Shown here: positions 1-11,650 of the stretch, piece after piece
Position numbering within the stretch: the first letter of the stretch is position 1
How the letters are laid out: each line of letters opens with the position of its first letter
Origin: Tetragonia tetragonoides
Lineage: Eukaryota > Streptophyta > Magnoliopsida > Caryophyllales > Aizoaceae
Length of the DNA stretch: 64,000 nucleotides
Direction of reading: 5' to 3'
Assembly (NCBI GenBank): GCA_038025085.1
Contig: CM076144.1
Span: 31,617,501-31,681,500 of the forward strand
Program-made: the position numbers and the translations under genes
The notes under the pieces: model-generated
What the model saw: only the letters and a program-made list of their open reading frames with translations
Told to the model about the DNA's origin: nothing
The model's database searches: none

Positions 1-193
1 GTTGTAGATGTATTGTGAGATATTTTAGATTGGGTTCATAGCTTGCCATTGTAATCACTATTGAGTTGTTAGTGGATTAGTTGTCGGTTTACTCCGTATT
101 TTTTCCCCGGTTGTTCCACATTATATCGGGTGTTGATTATTATGTGTTGTTTTCAGTATTTTATTGTTAATTCTGCAATTGGTATTAGAGTAT
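1..193 (+). mobile_element. 3' end of a Copia-type LTR with primer-binding site (remnant)
   Basis: The first 177 bases end in TTCTGCA. Three bases later comes TGGTATTAGAG, one change from the classical Copia primer-binding site for initiator tRNA-Met (TGGTATCAGAG). The downstream stretch to about 350 resembles an untranslated leader and no intact gag follows. I read this as an LTR end whose left boundary lies outside the window. An alternative is a chance PBS-like sequence; the LTR assignment is inference. Confidence 0.4.
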
Positions 194-820
194 TCGGTTC
201 CTAATCGAAGAGATTTGTTGTGGTGCTGGGTCTTTAGCTAGCCCACACCCACGGGTTCGAGAATATCAAAGTGGAGATGGGCAATCTAGCTGTTTTTAAT
301 GCTCTGTCGAAGGTTGATAGGAGTCCTAGTTTAGTTTAATTGTTGATGATGCTTTTCAAGTTAATTGTTTCCGTAGTGTGAGGTGGTCTTTCATGAGTTA
401 GCACATGTGCAACCATGAGAATCAGGGTATTGGTTGTGGGAGGCGTCCTTCCCTATCAACGTTGATGTAGCTCTTGGTTCCGATTTGGAAATATTAATTG
501 AGAATATATGACATCCTTGATTTTTCCCTGAAATAAAATAAAATAAAAAATCAAACTTTTTTGTCATGTGGATCAAAAATCCCAACAATTCAATCGATCC
601 GAATTAACCCAATTCAGTATTTACCCCAATTGACATCGATTCAACTCGCATCCAAAAGTTCCAAACCAGACCGGAAGCAATATAAACGTAATTAGTTTTT
701 TTTCTTTTGTGAGTGTTAAACCTAACTAGATTTAAATAGGTTTTTTTACAGCCAAACCAAACAGTTACAAAATTAACCTGATTGAAATCGAACAGAAATG
801 ACCCATCCGAGCCAATATGG
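194..820. other. No gene seen
   Basis: This is probably retroelement leader followed by AT-rich unique sequence. The short reading frames on either strand have no recognisable domain. Position 862-886 has a short GGAGCT tandem run that belongs to the next feature. Confidence 0.5.
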
Positions 821-2010
821 TAATCAGTGAGGCAAGACATCGATGAGCGGAGCTGGAGCTGGAGCTGGAGCTGGTAGTGCAGCAATAAAGGTGGAAAAAG
901 CTTCAATGACCCAATTTAGTTTGCATTTGTGGTAATTTTGGCCTTTGTTCTCTCGTTTCCTTGTATTTATTGTTTGATTCGTTTCAATTTCAGTTTCAAT
1001 TTCTTCTTTGATCTCAATTTGATGGCCTTATTCATAAAAATGCTACAAAGCTTGGTTTCTAACCTAATTGTTTGCTTTCTTTATGATGACATCAAGGTGT
1101 CTAGTAAAGTAATGCTTAAAAGTTTATTGAACCATTGTTTTGATTTTTAGTACCTCATCTCTATTAAACATTGGTCGATGATAAATGGAGAATTTTTCTA
1201 GGCTTAATCCCATGAGTGTCCAAGATTGTCCAAGCTTTGCTTGACTGATGCCATGGCCCTGAAGTTAACGACCAGCAAAACCTTCAGGTCTCTGAGGGGA
1301 CTCGAACCTGGAATCTCTGGAATACTCGCATAGGAATCGATGATAAAGTTATAAACTACTCCCTCCGTTTCTGAAAATTGGTAACATTTACTTTTACACG
1401 GTCTCCAACTATTTTGACCATAAATATTTGTGTTTATATGAATACATAAACTATAAAAAATAGATTTTCCGAAAGTACTAATTAAAACGAATCAAACAAT
1501 AGTATTTTTACATTGTAAGTTCTTATATTTTTTTCCGAAATCAATGGTCAAAGTTTGTAAAGTTTGACCTTCAAAAAGTAAATGTTATCATTCTTCCGAC
1601 ACGGAGAGAGTATTAGACAAAGGTATAGTAATTGTTGGATAAATGGCAACGCTCCCAACTTTGTGTATAAACTCATTTAGAAAGATTTGTCTGAACAGTG
1701 TCATTACTTATATAATTTATAAGAATAAGTTCGAGTTTCTTTCTCTCTTTCTTTGTTTTTACTTGTGGGAAGGGGCACTACAGTTGAGTAGTTACCTCGA
1801 AACAACAAGGAAAATACGAAGATCTAACTGAAGACGAAATGATCATACTTGTTTTGAAGTGAATTTTTGTACTTCTGCTATGAAAGTTGTAACTGGGATC
1901 AGAAATTGAACAGCTATGATTTCGAAACAGTTGTTCTACCAGGTCATGTATCAGTCACGAATACTTAACACGAATTCCTTGGTCATAGGAAAATGTGGAT
2001 TTAAACATAA
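821..2010 (+). repeat. Segmental duplication, copy A (upstream region of the R gene)
   Basis: This stretch is collinear with 7925-8975. Shared landmarks in the same order are GAGCGGAGCTGGAGCTGG (about 845 and 7958), a C-rich leader with TTTCAATTTC, CCTCGAAACAAC about 1796 and 8771, and AACACGAATTCCTTGGTCAT about 1968 and 8937. Copy A contains a complete Stowaway-like MITE at 1357-1613. Copy A leads into NBS-LRR coding sequence; copy B does not. It is probably the promoter and 5' untranslated region of an R-gene family. Confidence 0.75.
1357..1613. mobile_element. Stowaway-like MITE
   Basis: About 257 bp with imperfect terminal inverted repeats of roughly 39 bp. The left end is TACTCCCTCCGTTTCTGAAA; the right end, read in reverse complement, begins TACTCTCTCCGTGTCGGAAG, and both continue into AACATTTACTTTT. 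The TA ends fit the Tc1/mariner-derived Stowaway family. It has no coding capacity. It sits inside copy A of the segmental duplication. Confidence 0.8.
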
Positions 2011-2109
2011 AGTTGTTTGTTTGTAGGCTGACATTATTAGTCTAATTTGAACAGGCATTCATGAAGAGGTTGCTAGATTTACTACAGGGTAACTCTGACC
2101 CAAGTCCAA

Positions 2110-4745
2110 AGATGGATCCTCAGAGGAAAAATGATAGGTGTAACTGCACGAGAAGCTGATGTTCGTACAGAAATTGAAAATGTTGAGATACAACCAGGAA
2201 AGAGACAAAGGGAGGAAGTTTTTCACTGGTTGACTACTGTGGAAGTAAAAAAAAGGGCGTTCAGAGTATTGCAGAGGAGCCCAGAAAACGGGTTGACTCT
2301 ATCGAACTCACAGCTCACTGGACCCATTGAGAGCGTTACTAAAGATGTTCAAGAACTGATTCAGCAAGGTGGATTTATTTCCAAATGGACTAGTACTGGA
2401 TGATGATAAGAGCAGCGCATTGCCCTTTCAGGTGACAGGATTGGTGGATGAAATGTTTCAGCAGAATCTCAAGACAATTCCTGGATGGTTAGAAAATCCA
2501 AAGCCATTTTTGATTCGGGTGCATGTGCATGGTATGGGAGGTGTGGGGAAAACCACATTGTTGAAAGAAATACATAATTAAGTACTAGAAAATTCTGATA
2601 TTGCTTGTGACATTTATTCGGTGGCAGTGTCACAAGATTGCACTCAATACATGTTGCAGCATAAAATTGCCCACTCAGTTACAGGTATGAAAGATTTTGA
2701 CGAAGAAGATGAGGAGAGGAGAGCAGTCGTGTTGCATAATATATTGGGGAAGATGAAGAAAACCGTGCGCATCCTCGACGACTTGTGGGAACCCTTCATG
2801 TCGGATAAAGTTGGATTTCCCTATGGTTTCAAGATTCTTCTGAGTACTCGCTCCCTGGAAGTGTACCAAATGATGGACTGTGAAGGATTTATTATCAAAG
2901 TTAAACCACTTTCTGTAAATGAAGCTTGGAAATTGTTTGTGGACAAGCTTCTGAATTATGAGGCACTTGATACTGAAGTGAAGCAAATAGCAATGTTAGT
3001 TTCTAAAGAGTGGTTGTTTGCCACTTGCAATTAACACAATTGCTGTTAGCATGAGGGGTGTTTTCAATATGCCGGAGTGGCTGAATGCGTTAAATGAGCT
3101 GAAAAGCCCAGCCCGAAGACAACACTCCGCAGAGAATGAGATATTTTCGAGATTAATATTCAGCTATGATTGGTTGAATGATGAGATAAACAATGTTGTT
3201 TCTTATGTTATGTATTATATCCTGAAGACACAGAAATAGAGAGAAAGGAATTGACAGATCTTTGGATTGTGGAGGGATTGTTGAATGGGACAGAAAGCAG
3301 GCACGAACAACTGAATAAGGGCCACACTATCCTGAATAGACAAGAAAATGCATGCTTGTTAGAATCAACCAATTGTTAGTACAACACAGAATGTGTGAAG
3401 ATGCATGATTTGATCAGAGACATGGGGATCATCATCTCACAAAGTCATTCTCACTTCATGGTGAGACCTGGCTTGCTGCTGAAAGAAATGCCAAAAGAAG
3501 AGCACTGGACTGAGGATCTAGTCAAGGTCTCACTGAGAGAGAGTGTAATTATGGAGATCCCATATGACATGTCACCTAGGTGCTCAAAACTGTCTGTGAT
3601 GATGCTCTGCAAAAATCCTCTCAAGGGAATTCCAGAAAATTTCTTTTACAAATGACAGCCCTCACAATTCTTGATCTTTCTTACACTCATATTGTTAAGC
3701 TTCCAAAATAGTGTGCAATTTAGAAAATCTGAGAGCACTCTTCCTGAAGGGCTGCGAAGAGTTAATGTATGTGCTATCCCTAGTCCCTAGACAAGCTAAC
3801 AAATCTAACGATGTTGGATCTTGGTTATGCTCGAAAGATTAAAGAAGCACCTAAAGGAATGGAAAGTTAAACTGTTTACAAAAGGTAAAGCACATGGAAT
3901 TTATCAGATGATTCTGATATGACTCGCTTCCATAGACTTGGAGAAAATAAGCAGCTCTCTGAGCTAAGCTGCTACGTATTTTGGCTTTGTGCTGAACCAG
4001 ATTATGTTTGTTTTGGATCGGTTTGAGGGACATCGTAAAAGTTGTGTCTATGAGAAAAAAGTGATGATATCAGGGGGAGAATTTGGACAGGGGACCTCCA
4101 CTCCTTTACTTCCTCAAACAATTCAGTGATCATGAGTTGTCATATAAAAGGGAGGGAGAGAGAGTGCTCTGGGAGATATTTTACTTCTTTAAATCATGCA
4201 GAGTTGAAGTCATTGGATATATCGCTGTGTAAAGGCTTGAAATACATATGGTCAGCAACACTGGAAATCTCCTCCGTCTTCACTCAGCTTGACATCCTTG
4301 AATGCTTACACTTCTGGAAGTTGCCAGATCTGAAAGGGCTTATACAATTTAGCGGAGGCAGTGAAACTTAATTGCCATCAGGGATTCAGGATCAGCTGGT
4401 AACTTTTCGCATCTCAAGAAGTAATTTATCCAGGAGTGTCACAAACTCAAGGTGGTGTTTCTGCTCAACAACAGCCTTTCCTCCCAAATCTGGCATACAT
4501 TTAAGTGATGATGTGTACAGAGGTGGAGGAGATATTTGAATCACCTGTTAATTCTGATTTCCAGACAGTAAACGAGCCACACAGTATCAACTTTATAAAT
4601 CTCATTCTTACACATCCCAATTTAAGGAGTTTATGTATGAAGCATTTACCAAAGTTGCAGAGCATATGTAGGGGGCTAGTATGGGGCCCTTTGAAAACGT
4701 ATATTTTAACTGATTGTCCAAAGTTTGGGAGGATACATAGGGGGC
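2110..4745 (+). pseudogene. CC-NBS-LRR disease-resistance gene, broken
   Basis: This is a relic of an intracellular immune receptor of the RPS2 / At4g27190-like coiled-coil NBS-LRR group. In order it shows: a coiled-coil tail with WL and PNGL motifs (2130-2400), the P-loop GMGGVGKTT (about 2530), kinase-2 with LDDLWE (about 2780), RNBS-B as KILLSTRS (about 2845), a GLPLA-like motif read as CLPLA (about 3016), the MHD motif as KMHDLIRDM (about 3400), and leucine-rich repeats to about 4745, ending in a typical HPNLRSL / LPKLQSI block. It is disrupted by a frameshift near 2380, an in-frame TAA at 2579-2581, frameshifts near 3000-3020 and 3200, and further breaks in the LRR part. It cannot make a full receptor. 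The family assignment is firm; the start is not. Confidence 0.88.
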
Positions 4746-5025
4746 CATGCCTTATGTGGGATGATTCTCTTTTTGCCTTGGCTTCCGTGCATAACAGCTC
4801 AGGTTGGTTGGAACCCTTGTACCGGGATTATCCCAACGATGCATGTGTTCTTTCTTCTTGGATGAACAACACTCGTGATGATCATCTTAGACGTTCTTGG
4901 GTTGGTTGGCTCAATGGCATTCATGAAACTGGTCATGATGATGATGGTGGTAGTGGTGATAACTGTGATGATCCAAGCAGAACTAGGGGGTTTAATACAC
5001 AACATCGGGCAAATAAAAGCAGAAC

Positions 5026-5058
5026 TGGTTCCTGGTTCCTGGTTCCTGGTTCCTGGTT
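5026..5058. repeat. Short tandem repeat, 7-bp unit (GGTTCCT)x4
   Basis: Four consecutive copies of GGTTCCT lie between the LRR relic and the F-box relic. Every frame through it stays open, which creates spurious VPGSWF-type peptides. Confidence 0.9.
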
Positions 5059-5149
5059 TGTTGCTCTGCATCTTTGTTGCTATAATAATAATAACCAGAA
5101 CAACAGGAGTGAAAACAAGTACCGTCACTTTTTAGGCTTTGAAGGTCGG

Positions 5150-6106
5150 TTGTGCGGAGAGATCTATTTCGCAACACGTTGTAGTGACACATTACAGAGT
5201 TGCTAAGCTTGTCCAGGTTCCTGAATATTACTATCCTCTTGCTAGCGTTGATGGGTTGATCTTACTGTCTTATGCTGGCTCTGATCATTACCTGCATTTG
5301 TGATGGGTTGATCTTACTGTCTTATGCTGGCTCTGATCATTACCTGCATTTGTGGAACCCTTCAATAAGGAAATGGTTACAACTTCCTCGATGTCCATCA
5401 TTAACTGGCGACAAACCTCAACTTGCTGTATGATTTGCACCTTCGAGTAATCAATATAAGTTGGTTATTTTCGATTTTTATCAAAAGTCGGATTTTGTGG
5501 TTTATGGAGTCAATGATGGCTATTGGCGGAGGAGCACCAGGGGTATGGATGTGGCCGATTGGCCAAACTGCAGAATTAGTTTCAATTGTTTTACCACCAA
5601 AGGAGCAGCATACTGGCTAATAAGTTATGTAAAAGGGGAACGTTACACCCATGTTGTTCCCTTTGACTTTGATGCTGAAATATTTAGCTTGCTAGAACTC
5701 CCTGATGAGGGGGGAGAAATGTCAATGTTGCTTTTCCTCCTTGGAGAATCTGTTGCAATTTTGGGTGTTTCCCCTGTAAGTACCTGCATATGGATAATGG
5801 ACAAGGATGTAGGAAAAGAGTCATGGAGTAAATGGTACTCGAGGGGATTCGAGTGTCGACGTATACAAAATCTTCTCATGTTGGGGTCATCATGGACCTT
5901 CACATGGGGAGATTATGTATGTCAAGAAGAGCGGTGTGTTCCTGGTAAAACCTAAATGTCAGTCAGTGATATCATACAACAATAGAAGTCATGAGATCTG
6001 TCCTGTGGTAAAATCTGATCCCTCTCTAAGTTACATGTACACATACGTAGAGAGCTTGCTATTGCACACAGGATTTGCAGCCCAATTATTGGCACCTTTC
6101 CCTTGA
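5150..6106 (+). pseudogene. F-box protein, F-box-associated domain only, broken
   Basis: The reading frames match the C-terminal F-box-associated (FBA_1) domain of plant SCF substrate receptors. Visible motifs are VDGLILLS, LWNPSIRKWLQLP (about 5350), KLVIFDF (5458), AYWL (5608), the acidic FDAEIF / LELP block (5670-5700), and a terminal YVESLLL (about 6045). Three lesions are seen: a 52-bp tandem duplication at 5250-5353 that shifts the frame, an in-frame TGA at 5431-5433, and a frameshift near 5905-5920. No N-terminal F-box is recognisable upstream, where LRR debris and simple repeats lie instead. It is probably a truncated, dead gene. Confidence 0.8.
5250..5353 (+). repeat. 52-bp perfect tandem duplication
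   Basis: Bases 5250-5301 and 5302-5353 are identical, starting GATGGGTTGATCTTACTGTC. Because 52 is not a multiple of three, the first copy runs into TGA, and the downstream F-box frame is joined only to the second copy. Confidence 0.95.
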
Positions 6107-6779
6107 AAGAACGAAACAATTGAAGATGGACGGTTTTGAAGATCATAGCTAATACTCTATTTTTGTTATTGTTGTTCAACTCCAATTTTGGGGACTGTTT
6201 GAGTGAAGAGAATGGAACCCTATTTACTAGATCAAAAGCCCCTGGATCTTGCATCTGTATGGGGAAAAAATCAGAGTTCTCTAGCCCATGCTGCTGCTGT
6301 TTTATATATTGTCGAATGTGGAGTGTGTGAGTTTGTTGTTGCAAGTAGCTTTGTCATTTGCTTGGTTGTACTTTTGATTGTTCATCATTTTGTACTAATA
6401 TTTTATGTAAGAACGCTGCACATTAGGTCGATCAATTTTTTTTTTTTTTTTGATTCCTTTAAATTAGAGGATTTTTTGATTATTACTTTGAAAAGGTTTG
6501 CCCTTTTCCTTCCTTACTCCTTACTTGGAAACTGAATTTGGTTGAGCGCACCTAAGGCTTTGTTATTTTCATCGTTACCATTGATTAAGTTTCCAGTTCA
6601 GTTTTGCAGATTCCATTCAGTTCATTTCATTATTCGGATGTGACTTTTGGCTTAATTTTTGAATCTCTGCTGTTTCTGAGTTACTTCTCTATGATTTATG
6701 GCTCTGTGGTAGTTCGGATACACCTTCAGTTTGTGTGCTGAAAGTAACGGCTAGGAGGAGTTTTCTATCCACTGTGACA
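6107..6779. other. No gene seen
   Basis: Follows the F-box relic. It contains a T-run at about 6437-6452 and hydrophobic reading frames of 60-110 codons without a recognisable domain. It could hold the F-box 3' untranslated region. Confidence 0.5.
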
Positions 6780-7110
6780 AAAGTTAGCAATATCAGGGGG
6801 AGAGTTTCAACGGGAAATTATTTCCCAACAGCAATATTCAATATCTAGAGATCCTTGACTTGAGTGTCACTTTAAAGGCATTGAGGCCTAGGAGTAGGAG
6901 ATGAGGATCACTGGCATTGGCAGGAGGAGCTATTCAAGGTCTCATTGAAACATTTCACCTAGGTTCCCCACTCTTAGTTTTGATTATTTACCTCATTCTT
7001 CTGAAGGAATTCCCTTGATCTTTCTTTGTACACAGGATGCCCTCAAGCTCACAGTTCTTAGCTTGTCTTACACAGATATTAAAGAGGTTACCAGATAATG
7101 GATCCCATTT
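6780..7110 (+). pseudogene. LRR fragment of a second NBS-LRR gene
   Basis: Pieces match the broken R gene upstream: ATATCAGGGGGAGA (about 6790 against 4068), GGTCTCA...TTTCACCTAGGT (about 6936 against 3525), GGAATTCC (about 7010), and a CTCACAGTTCTTAGCTTGTCTTACACAGATATT-type segment (7045 onward) corresponding to the LTILDLSYTHI repeat at 3660. No open frame of useful length is left. It is probably what remains of a tandem R-gene copy. Confidence 0.55.
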
Positions 7111-7924
7111 GGGTGGAAAGATCAGAAGTGTGTGCAGCACATACTCGGGGCACTCCTATATACTGCTCTGGATGATATTCTGATTGGAAGCTATGCTATG
7201 TGAAATAAAGAATAAATTGGATGAAAATAGGATGATCAGCAGTCAGTATGGCTGAGCTGTACTCTATCCTCGAGGAGCACAATTACACAGTTGATGAATC
7301 ATCGTGTGCTGTATATCATCACGTCTGCTAATTGCACGACAAAACATGATTGTTTCATGTTTCTTACTGCTAGTTAAGTACTGCAGGCACTGCCTGTCTA
7401 CCATTTTAAAGAGCTACCCTACACAAAAGCAAAGTGGAAGTTACCAGTACAAGGCTGCATTTTTCAGTTATGTCGCGAATAACATAGTAGTGCTTAAAAA
7501 TGTATGAGGATTAGTCTGGATTATAAAGAAGCCGCCAATGAGGCAAAGATTTGTTTCACAGTGTAGCACAGGCAAAGATTTTTTATTTGTCAGGATACAC
7601 CAAACAGTTAATTTATGATTCTGAGACCAAGCCCTTCTTTATGTCCCTAACTACATTTGTATTGTTCACTTTCAGGTCTAGCCTTGGCTCGAAAATACTA
7701 CAAGTAATCAATTTACAGTGCTCCTAGTTGATTCAGCAGCATGAGCTAATGCAAAAGCACAGAGATCAAGGAGAGACGCAACAGTCATTACCACGTTCAA
7801 CGCCATTGTAGATTTGTAGAAGCAGAACCCGACGTTCAACTTTTCTTTTGCAAGTTTGCAACAGCTGAGTTTAGAAAACTCCATTTTGAAACAGGAGTTG
7901 GAGACAGAGAGAGAGAGAGAGAGC
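7111..7924. other. No gene seen
   Basis: Unique-looking AT-rich sequence with a GA microsatellite at about 7906-7923 just before copy B of the duplication. No domain-bearing frame was found on either strand. Confidence 0.5.
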
Positions 7925-8975
7925 CAATGGGTGATCAGTAAGGCAAGAGGTCCATGAGCGGAGCTGGAGCTGGTAAAAGAGGTGCAGCACTAAATATGGC
8001 AAAAGCTTCAAATATCCTCACATGGCATTGCTGGTAAGTTTCGCATTCAATCTTTTAATCAGTTTTATATCTTGTTTGATTCCCTTGAATTTCAGTTTAA
8101 ATTTCTACTTTAGTTACAATTTCATGGCGGTAACTATACATGTACTACAAAACCTGCAACAATGGGAGACCCTCAGTTGTTCCTGGACTCCGTTATATGC
8201 AAGCTAGAGTTCTTCAATTACATGACTTAATTGTGATTTTCCCTTCAATTTTCAATTTCAATCGGCTGTTGTCTTCTAATGTTAAATATGGATCTCTTAG
8301 TCAAGAAATGCTTCAAAAAATTGTTGAATCATTGCTTTGATATTTAATACCTTGTCTTTATTAAGGGCTAGTCGATACACTTTTATGATCGTTCAATAAA
8401 TGGAGAAATTTTCCAGACTTACTCTATCATTAGACTCACTCAGATTTGTACACCCTCCGTTCCAAAATGAGCTTCCTGTTTGACTTTGCACAGTCTACGA
8501 GACAAAACTTTGACCATAAATGACAAAAGAAGTTTGAAGATTTGTTATGCTAGTAATTGTTGAATAAATGACAAAACTCCCAAAACTGAATATAAGTGTC
8601 ATTTAGAAAGATTTGTCTAAACAGTGACATTGCTCATATAATTTAAAAGAACTTTGAAGAGAATTTATTTATTTTTAATAAGAAAGAAGTTTGAAGAGAA
8701 TTGTTTCTCTTTCTTTCTAATTTTGTATTTTTCTGGTGGGAAGGGGCATTACAATTTACAGGTGAGTAATAACCTCGAAACAACCAAAGAAAATACAAAG
8801 ATCTAACTGAACACAACTGATCATACTTTTTTTTGAAGTGAATGCTTGTACATCTACTATGAAAACCGTAAATGGGATCACAAATCGAACAGCTATGATT
8901 TTGAAACAGTAGGTTATATATCGGTCATGAATAGTTAACACGAATTCCTTGGTCATAGGAAGATATGGATTTAGT
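7925..8975 (+). repeat. Segmental duplication, copy B, truncated before R-gene coding sequence
   Basis: Collinear with 821-2010, minus the MITE of copy A. A short Stowaway-like end (CCCTCCGTTCCAAAATGAGC, about 8453) followed by TTTGACCATAAATGACAAA marks an independent or decayed MITE insertion. The duplication stops about where the NBS-LRR coding part would begin and abuts the 3' end of the lipid-transfer gene at 9052. Confidence 0.7.
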
Positions 8976-9051
8976 TGTACTGAACTCTTCTTTCCAAATA
9001 CTTCTTCACCTACCCGTGTTTTTAGTTTGGATCTACAAATACAATGCAAAT

Positions 9052-9833
9052 TCAGGCAGCTAAAACCAAGGAATAAACAGCTAAAGAAAGCAGCCAACTG
9101 TGGCAGCGTACAGTATCAGTCACATCATTACTGGAGGATATGGTGTTCCCGTTTTCTGCTACATGTAAAGTTGGAGTAACATTTTTGCTCGAAACTGGTT
9201 TTCTCTCAACCACCGTGGCATTTAACTTTGGGGCAGAGGTTGTTGGTAGATCAGTTGGCTGTGGTGGTGGTGGCAGAGGGTTGAGTAGATTTCCTTGGCC
9301 TGATGGTTGTATATGCAGCCCCTTAGATGGAGTATCGGGTGGAACTGGGAGAGTTATTGGCATTGTCGCTAAATCTTCCATGATCAAAGGAGAAGTTGCA
9401 TAAAGCACAAGCAGATATAGTTAGAAAGCACAATTGAAAAAGAAGTTTTCTTGCAGGTAATTTTCACTCAAAAATGTAGGAATATATAGGAGTTCTTCGG
9501 ATAATTAGAATAGTCCTTACCTCTGCACATAGTCAAAGGAGGGATTGCTATGTAACAGCTTGACACAGACCAAGAGAATAGATTGGTGAATGGTGGAGCA
9601 TTAATAGCTAACATAGAGCACAAACAGTGAAACCCAGAACGTATAGCTTGGTTTATGGCTCTGCAACATGGTTCAAGGAAGATGTATTCTCCATCTTGGT
9701 TCACGCACTTATCGAGGTGCAGACCTTCAAAGGAGCAGCCTAGGGATTGAGATCTGAGCCCAAGAGGGAAGAAACACAAGAGTAAGGTTGATGCTAGTGC
9801 AAATTTTACCCAATCCATACCCCTTAAACCCAT
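9052..9833 (-). CDS. GPI-anchored non-specific lipid-transfer protein-like (LTPG type)
   Basis: Two exons on the minus strand, 9833-9521 and 9374-9052, give 211 residues. The donor is GAGGTAAG; the acceptor follows ATGGAAG and the phase agrees. A hydrophobic signal peptide (about residues 1-28) is followed by the eight-cysteine motif: LGC, DKC, EPCC, HCLC, SSC and TMC in the C-C-CC-CXC-C-C order of the LTP / 2S-albumin fold. A proline- and serine-rich linker (PLPPPPQPTDLP) and a hydrophobic C-terminus (WLLSLAVYSLVLAA) indicate a GPI anchor and cell-surface location. Family members bind lipids and help cuticle or wall deposition; the ligand here is unknown. The acceptor site is the least certain part. 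Confidence 0.85.
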
Positions 9834-9870
9834 TGTTGATAGTGGCTAGAGAGCACACTAACAAAAGCTG

Positions 9871-9877
9871 TATATAT
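9871..9877 (-). promoter_or_regulatory. Possible TATA box of the 9052-9833 gene
   Basis: TATATA lies about 40 bases upstream of the minus-strand ATG at 9833. That would leave a very short leader, so either transcription starts close to the ATG or another element is used. Confidence 0.35.
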
Positions 9878-10462
9878 GATTTGGTTTGAGGGATGATTTG
9901 TATGTCTCAACCCGTCGTCAGTTTTCCCACATTAACCTTTTCTTTTATCGATTTGCTATACCATTTCGCCATCTAAATGTTTCCTGCATCACCCTGATGG
10001 GGGCATAGCAGTAATTTCAAACGAGTCACACGCATGGCAACTGCAGTCATGGAAATGTGAAGGCCTGCGTTCTCACAGTGAAAGACAGCTTAAATGAATG
10101 ACTTGAGCATGGATGTAGCATGAGCAAGAGGTGACAGATTCAGGGTTGGGAGCCACTCTTACTGTAGCCATTCATGTGCATTTGAAGTTTGAACTCACAC
10201 TTCTTAAATGTATGTTTGTGAGTTTGTTTTTGAATCACACATATCCCTAATCTTGTGGAAACAAATAAGCTGTCTTGAACCAGACAAGGATTCTTGGCAC
10301 ACAACAGAAGACAAACACAGAATTTTTTTATTTCACCAACAGATGTACATAACTAGATTTTGATTCTTTCTACATAAACAATCAAACGGAAAACAATAGC
10401 ACACACCCCTCAAAAGAATATGATCCTCACACTTGTATTACATAACCGTAGGCGCAACCAAT
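9878..10462. other. Intergenic, no gene seen
   Basis: Promoter-proximal sequence of the 9052-9833 gene and downstream sequence of the next lipid-transfer gene. Nothing recognisable apart from these roles. Confidence 0.6.
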
Positions 10463-11512
10463 CTAACAGTACTTCATGATCATAATAGCTACTGAAAGTA
10501 GCACGAGGGAAGGTGAAACGCCCAGAGACGGCATGGCAGCGGAAGGAGTAAGAGTGGAGCCGGTCCCTGTAGTTGATGTTGGTGGCAGAGAACCATCAGT
10601 AGACGGTGGAGTAAGAGTTGGATTTGTTTCGGATACGGGTGCCAGAGTTGGTGTTTCAGATGCAGGAACTGTACCAGCTGCATAGTTATGAAGTTATTGC
10701 AAAGTTGGCATATAATATTTTGTTGGATTATGATATATAACCAATGAAATTATTTACTTCTCTCATGTAACAGACTAGCAACCAATTTGTCCATAAAGAA
10801 GACTACCTGAGGGACCAGGAGAGACAGCAGCTGCAGGGGAGGCAGATGGGCCAAAGGCAGCAGGTCCTACAATTTATCAATAGATGAACACTGTAAGTCT
10901 TAATTTTTCATGTTAAGAAAACAAAAACAGCAAAGGGAATGACTTTTATGATATTATTGGGGTTTGATCTTAGAATGGAACTACAGAAAATACGGTACCT
11001 GGAGCAGGAACAGGGGAACCAACAGAGGCTGAAACCAGAGGAAGAGTAATAGCATTAGTCACAAGAAGATGACTTAATTGATGTAACTAGTCTGTTAACT
11101 ACAGGGACATTGATTCACCTTTGCACTGGACTGGAACACCAGGTTGGTTACAAGCTTTTGGAAGCGAGATAGCTAAGGTCCGGTTGATTGGAATACGGAG
11201 AGGAACTCCCCCCATTACTATTTGGCAAAGACAGCTGGTGCCATTGGTCATAAGGGACCGCAGTGAGGTGCAGCAATCAGATGTTGGTGACGTTCCGGAA
11301 CCACTGCTGTTGGTAAGGTAACTCATGCATGGGGTGAAGCTGCTAACCATTGAGGCTGTGCATGGGGAACTAGAGGTTGGGGTAGTAGGGATTGGGGTTG
11401 TAGGGATTGGGGTAGCAGGGAACGGGGAAATCGGGATTTGAGCATAAGCTGGTAAAATCAGCACCATGAAAGCCACTGCCAAGGCTGGGAAAACACCCTG
11501 AAAAGCTTTCAT
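10463..11512 (-). CDS. GPI-anchored lipid-transfer protein / xylogen-like (LTPG type)
   Basis: Four exons on the minus strand: 11512-11119, 11028-10999, 10866-10807 and 10677-10463. All introns are GT-AG, in phase, and the total is 699 nt (232 residues). The signal peptide ends near PAYAQ (residue 25). A Pro/Thr-rich insert with PATPIPTTPIPTTP repeats precedes the eight-cysteine motif (SPC, TPC, SDCC, SCLC, KAC, VQC). The 30- and 60-bp micro-exons encode Ala/Pro/Ser linker. The last exon encodes a Pro/Thr-rich region and the hydrophobic tail LVLLSVAIMIM typical of GPI attachment. Expected at the outer plasma membrane or wall. It neighbours a second LTPG gene in the same orientation, probably an old tandem pair, but the two differ strongly in linker and exon count. 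Confidence 0.9.
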
Positions 11513-11643
11513 CTTTTCGTTAGAATTTGAGTTTCTAATTGGTTTGAGTAACAGAATGACAGAAATTATGAGTGTTAAATGTACTGGTGAAGTGTTCTCT
11601 GACTTTGAAACTTGGTTTGAGGAGTGGATTGGAGGATGAAGAA

Positions 11644-11650
11644 ATTTATA
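11644..11650 (-). promoter_or_regulatory. TATA box of the 10463-11512 gene
   Basis: TATAAATT on the minus strand, about 132 bases before the ATG at 11512. This would give a leader of about 100 bases, a normal plant arrangement. Confidence 0.55.

Noticed and set aside
4799..5192. Hydrophobic or Asp-rich frames between the NBS-LRR and F-box relics
   Set aside because: Driven by GATGATG runs and the 7-bp repeat; overlapping frames on both strands, no family recognised.
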